35,769 nt of DNA from Acidobacteriaceae bacterium (lineage in GTDB: Bacteria > Acidobacteriota > Terriglobia > Terriglobales > Acidobacteriaceae). The notes beneath the pieces were generated by a model, which saw only the letters and a program-made list of their open reading frames with translations, searched no databases and was not told the DNA's origin. Positions 31,579 through 35,769 of the stretch are shown here, piece after piece. Numbering within the stretch: position 1 is the stretch's first letter; every line of letters begins with the position of its first letter. The stretch spans positions 1 to 35,769 of the forward strand of contig JANXZM010000027.1 of NCBI GenBank assembly GCA_025355505.1, in the 5' to 3' direction. The position numbers and the translations under genes were made by a program.

Positions 31579-31881
31579 GCCTTCCTAGTCGCCTCGCGGT
31601 GCGGGACCGGGGCGTTATTCACAGGATTTCCACAGGCAGGCCGCTCGCAACTTAGCGTACTGCCTGCCACCGGAATCTAACTCTCTCTAGACATTAGACT
31701 TATACCGCAATCTTACAATTCCAGCAAGCTACAGAAAATAACACAAGGTTTACCGTTTGGCTACTACGAAGGCACAAACTGTCCCAATTCATCCGGAAAG
31801 TGCGAGAATCCCTTCTGGAGCTTCCATTCACCCGCCGCGGACGGCCCTGTCCGTGCGGCCTTTGAAAGCGTCCCGATCCCC
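31579..31881. promoter_or_regulatory. Divergent intergenic region with DnaA-box-like sites
   Basis: 303 bases between divergent genes. TTATTCACA at 31615-31623 fits the DnaA box consensus TTATNCACA and TTTCCACA follows at 31627-31634. An AT-rich stretch lies at 31675-31755. It may hold promoters for both flanking genes; no dnaA or dnaN gene is near, so calling an origin is not justified. Confidence 0.35.
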
Positions 31882-32361
31882 ATGTCCTCGACCCACAAGA
31901 AAGTCATCGTAAGGAAACACGACCGCGACTCGGTCAGCGGTTTCGTAGCTCCCGCCAATTTTGTGGTGGACGGTAAACTCGAACTGCTCAACACTTCCGG
32001 CAACGTTGTCGCCATCGACCTGCGAGACATCAAGGCCGTTTATTTTGTCCGTGAATTCTCCGACACCGACTCGATGATGCGCAAGACCTTCACCACTCGC
32101 CCAAGGACCGAAGGCCTGTGGGTGCGCCTGAAGTTCAAAGACAGCGAAGTAATTGAAGGCATCCTGCCCAACGACCTAACCCAAAATCCTCCCGAAGGAT
32201 TCTTAATGAACCCTCCCGACCTGCGCTCGAACATCCAGCGAGTGTTCGTGCCCCGCGAAGCCCTGACTTCGGTGACGGTGATTGCCGTCATCGGCTCAGC
32301 GAATCGCCGCCGCAAAGGTGGGCAACCCGATACGCGCCAGGTCACGCTGTTTGAGCAGTAA
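31882..32361 (+). CDS. Small conserved hypothetical protein
   Basis: A 159-residue soluble protein. It begins MSSTHKKVIVRKHDRDSVSG and has FVVDGKLELLNTSGNVVAID, IKAVYFVREFSD, FTTRPRTEGLWVRLKFKDSE and a C-terminal FVPREALTSVTVIAVIG. The beta-rich pattern and phrases are like a small protein family frequent in acidobacteria (possibly the one called DUF6982; not verified). No signal peptide or membrane helix. Function unknown. Its neighbour lpxD lies 216 bases downstream. Confidence 0.75.
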   Translation: MSSTHKKVIVRKHDRDSVSGFVAPANFVVDGKLELLNTSGNVVAIDLRDIKAVYFVREFSDTDSMMRKTFTTRPRTEGLWVRLKFKDSEVIEGILPNDLTQNPPEGFLMNPPDLRSNIQRVFVPREALTSVTVIAVIGSANRRRKGGQPDTRQVTLFEQ

Positions 32362-32531
32362 GAATCCAGGCCTTAAGCCCGGACGGCTGGCGATTCAAAT
32401 CCGTCCCTTCGTACCTACCTCTTCCCCGGTGTTCTTCTGGTTTCCCCGGTCTTCCCCTGTACCCCCTGGGGTTCAAGCTTTTCTCTGTCCCCTCCAAGAC
32501 CTACCGGACTACACTTTCCTTGAAACCGCCA

Positions 32532-32560
32532 TTAAGACCTGCGACGCTGATTGCTACAAT
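32532..32560 (+). promoter_or_regulatory. Candidate promoter of lpxD
   Basis: TTAAGA at 32532-32537 (4 of 6 to the -35 consensus) and TACAAT at 32555-32560 (5 of 6 to the -10) with a 17-base spacer. The leader to the ATG at 32578 would be short, about 10 bases. Confidence 0.35.
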
Positions 32561-32577
32561 TCCCCGAGACACCGCTT

Positions 32578-33591
32578 ATGAAACTAGCCGACATCGCCAA
32601 AGCCCTAAACGCTCGCATCGAAAACGCCGCCCCCGACACCGAAATCACCGCAGTATCCGGCATAGAACAAGCCGCCCAAGGCCAGCTAACCTTCGTCTCC
32701 AATCCCAAGTACAACACCGCCGCCAAGACCACCAAAGCGTCGGCCGTAATCGTAGCCGAAAACTTTCCCGCCATATCCACGGGAATGCTCCGCAGCAAGA
32801 ACCCATACCTGGCCTGGGCCAAAGCCCTGGAACTTTTCTACCAGCCGCCAGGCTACGCCCCAGGAGTCCATCCCACCGCCGTAGTTCACGCCAAGGCCAA
32901 GCTAGGCAAGAACGCGCACCTGGGCCCCTACGTAGTCATCGACGAAGACGCCGTCATAGGAGACAACGCCGTCCTCCTGGCCCACGTAGTCATCTATCGC
33001 GGAGTAACCATAGGCAACAATTTCTTCGCCCACGCCCACGCCGTAGTAAGAGAATTCTGCCACCTGGCAGACAACGTTCGACTCCAGAATGGCGCAGTAG
33101 TAGGCTCCGACGGTTTCGGTTTCGCCAAGAATGAAGAGACCGGCCACTGGCACAAGATCGTCCAGTCCGGCAACGTAGTAGTAGAAAGCGACGCCGAGAT
33201 CCAGGCCAATACCTGCATCGACCGAGCCAGCATAGGCGAGACCCGCATAGGACAAGGCGCAAAAATCGACAACCTGGTCCACATAGGCCACAGCTGCACC
33301 ATAGGCCATGACACCTTGCTCTGCGCCCAGGTAGGCCTCGCCGGCACAACCGACATAGGCAACCACGTCATCCTAGCCGGACAAGTAGGCGTCTCCGGCC
33401 ACGTCAAAATCGGCGACGGAGCCATCGCCATAGCCCAAAGCGGCATCCCCCACGACGTTCCCCCCGGAGCCATGGTAAGCGGCGCCCCTGCCATCGATCA
33501 CCGCTTGTGGTTAAAATGCTGCGCCGCCTACGCCAAGCTGCCGGAGATTGCCAGGGCTGTAAGGAAGTTGTCGGAGCGTCACTCCCCATAA
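32578..33591 (+). CDS. lpxD: UDP-3-O-acylglucosamine N-acyltransferase
   Basis: Adds the N-linked hydroxyacyl chain in lipid A synthesis. The 337-residue protein starts at the ATG at 32578 (MKLADIAKALNARIE), has the N-terminal uridine-binding domain (VSGIEQAAQGQLTFVSNPKY), then a left-handed beta-helix of hexapeptide repeats (about 100-290) with the catalytic His region NLVHIGHSCTIG and the FGFA loop. A C-terminal helix (AAYAKLPEIARAVRKLSER) forms the trimer tail. It is not next to bamA, fabZ or lpxA, so this copy is solitary. Codon choice is unlike its neighbours: about 18 GTA and 10 ATA codons by hand count. Confidence 0.95.
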   Translation: MKLADIAKALNARIENAAPDTEITAVSGIEQAAQGQLTFVSNPKYNTAAKTTKASAVIVAENFPAISTGMLRSKNPYLAWAKALELFYQPPGYAPGVHPTAVVHAKAKLGKNAHLGPYVVIDEDAVIGDNAVLLAHVVIYRGVTIGNNFFAHAHAVVREFCHLADNVRLQNGAVVGSDGFGFAKNEETGHWHKIVQSGNVVVESDAEIQANTCIDRASIGETRIGQGAKIDNLVHIGHSCTIGHDTLLCAQVGLAGTTDIGNHVILAGQVGVSGHVKIGDGAIAIAQSGIPHDVPPGAMVSGAPAIDHRLWLKCCAAYAKLPEIARAVRKLSERHSP

Positions 33592-33862
33592 AATGCTGTT
33601 ACGAATTCCGAACAAACGGCGAGAACGCGCTCAACGGGGAAAGAGTTGTTGTATCGTGACCCGCATCTGTCACGACTCTCCGGTCCCGCAAGGCATGCCT
33701 TCCCCCTCGTCGGCAAGCGGGGCCGTTGAGTCAGTTCCAAGGGAGTAAGGGGGGGGCTCGTTCTGGTTCTGTGCAGAGCCGCGTGCCCACCCTTCGTCTT
33801 TTGCAGCGTGCCATTCCACGTCCGCCCACCGCTTGGGATTTTCGCTTTTGCTTAGAAGGGGC

Positions 33863-33932
33863 GCGCGCCGCGTATATGAAGCTGCCCGAACTGGTTAAAG
33901 CCATGCGGACAAAGAGCAAAAGCGCCGACTAG
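33863..33932 (+). pseudogene. Fragment resembling the LpxD C-terminal helix
   Basis: The frame ending at TAG 33930-33932 reads RAAYMKLPELVKAMRTKSKS, which lines up with the end of the intact LpxD upstream (CAAYAKLPEIARAVRKLSER). Nothing upstream in the frame looks like LpxD. It could be the tail of a second, deleted lpxD-like acyltransferase copy. The match is only about 16 residues long. Confidence 0.4.
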
Positions 33933-33954
33933 CGCGGCGGAATTTGGCTGTTGT

Positions 33955-33998
33955 TAGCAAGTTAAAATGTCCGCTTTTTGTAGCAAGTGAAATGTCCG
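33955..33998. repeat. Two direct repeats like an insertion-sequence end
   Basis: TAGCAAGTTAAAATGTCCG (33955-33973) and TAGCAAGTGAAATGTCCG (33981-33998), period 26. Paired TAGCAAGT...TGTCCG strings resemble multiple transposase-binding sites at the ends of some integrase-type insertion sequences. No transposase gene is adjacent. Confidence 0.5.
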
Positions 33999-34061
33999 GT
34001 TTCGTTAATCTCCCGTAGCCGCCGCCTTGGCAGAGTTGCAGCAGTTTGTTATCGTGCCCTT

Positions 34062-34700
34062 ATGGGGCGAACGCCGAGTTTTTGCGCAGTAATTCTTGCG
34101 GCAGGGGAATCCTCACGCATGGGGCGCGACAAAGCGCTGTTGCCGTGGCCTCCATCGGCGCAGGGAAACACGTTCCTCTCCGCTGCCATACGGCTCTTCT
34201 TTTCTCACGTCGATGTCGTGCTGGTCGTAGCCGGCAAGAATGAAGCCGCCTTGGCCCCCGTCGTGTACGCCAACGGAGCGTCCCTGGTGGTGAACCCCGA
34301 TCCGGCGCGCGGGCAGTTCAGCTCCTTGCGAGTTGGCCTGCATGAGGTTCTGAGCCGAGGCCGCGATGCCGCGATGGTTACGCTCGTTGACCGGCCGCCC
34401 GTCCTGATGAAAACGCTTGAAACACTCGAAGCGGCGTTCGAACAAGCCATGACACAAAGGAAATGGGCGGTGATCCCCGATTACCAGGGAAAACACGGGC
34501 ATCCAATTCTGGTGGGCCGCGAGATGATGGAGGCGTTTCTCCGGGCTCCGGAAACATCGAGCGCGCGCGAGGTTGAGCACGCGCACCCGAGTAAGATCGA
34601 GTACATTCCCGTGGACGACCCGCTGGTTGCGGTCAACGTGGATACTCCGGAGCAGTATGCGACGTTGGATTCGCCGCCACAGCTTCTGCCCTCGAGTTAA
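34062..34700 (+). CDS. MocA-like nucleotidyltransferase (molybdenum cofactor cytidylyltransferase family)
   Basis: A 212-residue protein from the ATG at 34062 with the signature LAAGESSRMGRDKALLPW, ANGASLVVNPDPARGQFSSL, VDRPPV (metal-binding Asp equivalent of the DxP motif) and HGHPILVGREM. This arrangement fits MocA, which makes molybdopterin cytosine dinucleotide for xanthine-oxidase family enzymes, better than MobA. A related MobA is at 9136. No xanthine dehydrogenase or CoxF-like gene is in the window, so the cofactor type is inferred. The following HAD gene is 23 bases away on the same strand. Confidence 0.85.
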   Translation: MGRTPSFCAVILAAGESSRMGRDKALLPWPPSAQGNTFLSAAIRLFFSHVDVVLVVAGKNEAALAPVVYANGASLVVNPDPARGQFSSLRVGLHEVLSRGRDAAMVTLVDRPPVLMKTLETLEAAFEQAMTQRKWAVIPDYQGKHGHPILVGREMMEAFLRAPETSSAREVEHAHPSKIEYIPVDDPLVAVNVDTPEQYATLDSPPQLLPSS

Positions 34701-34723
34701 TTCCTGCCAAGGCCCAACACTTC

Positions 34724-35437
34724 ATGACGCGTCTCACATCTGTGCAATCCGAATTCATCGAAAGTGTACTCCGCCTCAAACCGCTCATCGCCACGTTCGA
34801 CTGCGACGGCACGCTCTGGTCCGGAGACGCCGGAGAAGGATTTTTCTCCTGGGAACTGGAACAAAGCCTGGTGTCAAAAGAAATCGCACAATGGGCTCGC
34901 TCGCGCTACGCCGACTACAAAGCGGGCCAGGTCGCCGAAGATGTCATGTGCGGCGAAATGGTCACCATGCACAGCGGACTGCAAGAAGAAGTCGTACAGC
35001 AGGCGGCCGACACCTACATTGCCCAGGGAATCGCGTCCAATATTTTTCCGGAGATGCGCGAATTAGTGCACCGCCTGCGCCAATCCGGATGCGACGTCTG
35101 GGCCGTCTCTTCTTCGAACCAGTGGATCATCCGCTCCGGCATGTGCAGCTTCGGCATCCCGCAAAATCGCATTCTGTCCGCCGAAGTGGCGGTCGAGAAT
35201 GGAACCATCACGGACCGGCTCATTCGAATTCCCAGCGGCCCCGGAAAATCCGAAGCGATTCGATCCGTCCTGAAGGCCGCGCCCGATTGTGCGTTTGGCA
35301 ACGCGATCTGGGACCGTGAGATGCTGGCAATGTCCAACCACCCGTTCGCCATCAACCCAAATCCAAATCTAAAAGAGATCGCGCTCACCAACGGCTGGAC
35401 GGTGTATCAGCCAGAGGCAAACCATCAGGGACGGTAG
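34724..35437 (+). CDS. HAD-family (SerB-like) phosphatase
   Basis: A 237-residue haloacid-dehalogenase phosphohydrolase. Motif I is FDCDGTLW (nucleophile Asp26, Asp28), motif II is the AVSSSNQW segment, motif III Lys is in GPGKSEAI, and motif IV is FGNAIWDREML, with Asn where many HAD enzymes have Asp; Asn at this site also occurs in HAD-IB relatives. A helical cap lies between motifs I and II. Substrate unknown; phosphoserine phosphatase-like enzymes act on small phosphomonoesters. Probably cotranscribed with the MocA-like gene. Confidence 0.85.
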   Translation: MTRLTSVQSEFIESVLRLKPLIATFDCDGTLWSGDAGEGFFSWELEQSLVSKEIAQWARSRYADYKAGQVAEDVMCGEMVTMHSGLQEEVVQQAADTYIAQGIASNIFPEMRELVHRLRQSGCDVWAVSSSNQWIIRSGMCSFGIPQNRILSAEVAVENGTITDRLIRIPSGPGKSEAIRSVLKAAPDCAFGNAIWDREMLAMSNHPFAINPNPNLKEIALTNGWTVYQPEANHQGR

Positions 35438-35769
35438 CTTAGAGCGCCGCATAAGGTGTGGCCGTCCGCCATCAGCCGCCAACGTCTCGAGAGCCAGGAA
35501 AAACAAACTGGGGATGGCCTTATTGTTTTCGCGAAGGGTGGGTGGCAGTCTGATCGCACAGCGCTCTGACCTGCCCCCTATTTCCGCACACGGAAACTCG
35601 GAAACAGACGGGACGTTTTCCATTCCTTAATCCTACCTAGTTTCGATGCGTCGCATTTTTCCTGTCGGTGCCCGTTTCCCTCAAGTGTTGTTGCCCGTGG
35701 GGAACGTCCCGTCTGTCCCCGCATTTTTGGTGCTCATGGTGCTTCGCTTGTACTTATTAGGGGCGCAAG
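35438..35769. other. Right-edge intergenic region
   Basis: 332 bases with no convincing gene. It contains the CGAAGGGTGGG string (35532-35542) and the inverted-repeat element at 35604-35716. Confidence 0.4.
35604..35716. repeat. Inverted-repeat element with 14-base perfect arms
   Basis: ACAGACGGGACGTT (35604-35617) and AACGTCCCGTCTGT (35703-35716) are exact reverse complements, extended with mismatches to about 22 bases. The 113-base unit has no coding sequence. GACAGACGGGACGTT-type arms are, as far as I recall, widespread in acidobacterial intergenic DNA. Confidence 0.75.

Larger units (their letters stand above)
33592..34061. other. Decayed region between lpxD and the MocA-like gene
   Basis: 470 bases without an intact gene. 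It holds a CCCACCCTTCG string (33786-33796; its reverse complement recurs at 35532-35542), an lpxD-tail-like fragment (33863-33932) and two IS-end-like direct repeats (33955-33998). Confidence 0.45.

Noticed and set aside
31579-31881. Chromosomal replication origin
   Set aside because: Only one good DnaA box and one near match, and no dnaA, dnaN or other origin-linked gene.
32902-33494. Long open frames on the minus strand within lpxD
   Set aside because: They result from the unusual GTA/ATA codon use of lpxD; their translations are Gly/Val/Tyr-rich or Trp-rich with no family character, and lpxD is clearly the real gene.
33726-33862. N-terminal part of a small plus-strand frame after lpxD
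   Set aside because: It runs through repeat-type DNA (CCCACCCTTCG) and has no protein character; only its last 23 codons resemble LpxD.
35369-35623. Minus-strand frame at the right edge
   Set aside because: Overlaps the end of the HAD gene and repeat-rich DNA; no start signal or similarity.

Overview
This looks like chromosomal DNA of a soil-type Acidobacteriota bacterium, probably class Terriglobia; this is inference from gene style and repeats, as no rRNA or marker search was possible. A diderm cell is indicated by LpxD, an OmpA-family lipoprotein and an Mla-type ABC ATPase. G+C is fairly high, genes lie in short mixed-strand runs, and gaps are rich in short palindromes. No tRNA, rRNA, CRISPR array, prophage or complete insertion sequence was seen.

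Layout. 1-60: 5' end of an IS5-like transposase running off the left edge. 139-3087: nadE and a secreted protein (minus). 3296-8153: HD-GYP c-di-GMP phosphodiesterase, ftsY, ribD, riboflavin synthase (plus). 8165-9780: orphan ABC ATPase and mobA (minus). 9891-15287: zinc-ribbon PilZ protein, BON lipoprotein, PAS histidine kinase, prepilin peptidase and a kinase-like protein that stops after the phospho-acceptor helix pair. 15341-19825: small envelope proteins (coiled coil, DinB-like, lipoprotein, TPR, OmpA) and a decayed antitoxin-like remnant. 19900-28132: argS (minus), then larC, metG, tatD, yajQ and a trans-prenyl diphosphate synthase (plus). 28229-29694: a ridA-like gene and a divergent DedA-rhodanese gene, each interrupted by one in-frame TGA. 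29881-31578: CCA-adding-type nucleotidyltransferase with a long Lys/Pro/Ala tail (minus). 31882-35437: an acidobacterial-type small protein, lpxD, a decayed stretch with lpxD-tail-like and IS-end-like remnants, a MocA-type nucleotidyltransferase and an HAD phosphatase. An inverted-repeat element sits near the right edge.

How the genes relate. Three products are tied to c-di-GMP (HD-GYP enzyme, PilZ protein, YajQ), and prepilin peptidase suggests type IV pili or type II secretion, so surface behaviour is a loose theme. MobA and a MocA-like enzyme point to molybdenum cofactor maturation. The rest is mostly housekeeping: NAD, riboflavin, tRNA charging and CCA addition, SRP receptor, isoprenoid chain and lipid A synthesis.

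Most worth checking: (1) the DedA-rhodanese gene reads on in frame through a TGA that falls where the rhodanese catalytic Cys is expected, with short hairpins just downstream, so a selenocysteine enzyme is a real alternative to a pseudogene; (2) palindromic or repeat elements appear to sit in frame inside argS (two places) and in the metG linker, reminiscent of Rickettsia palindromic elements; (3) a histone-H1-like tail on a tRNA nucleotidyltransferase.
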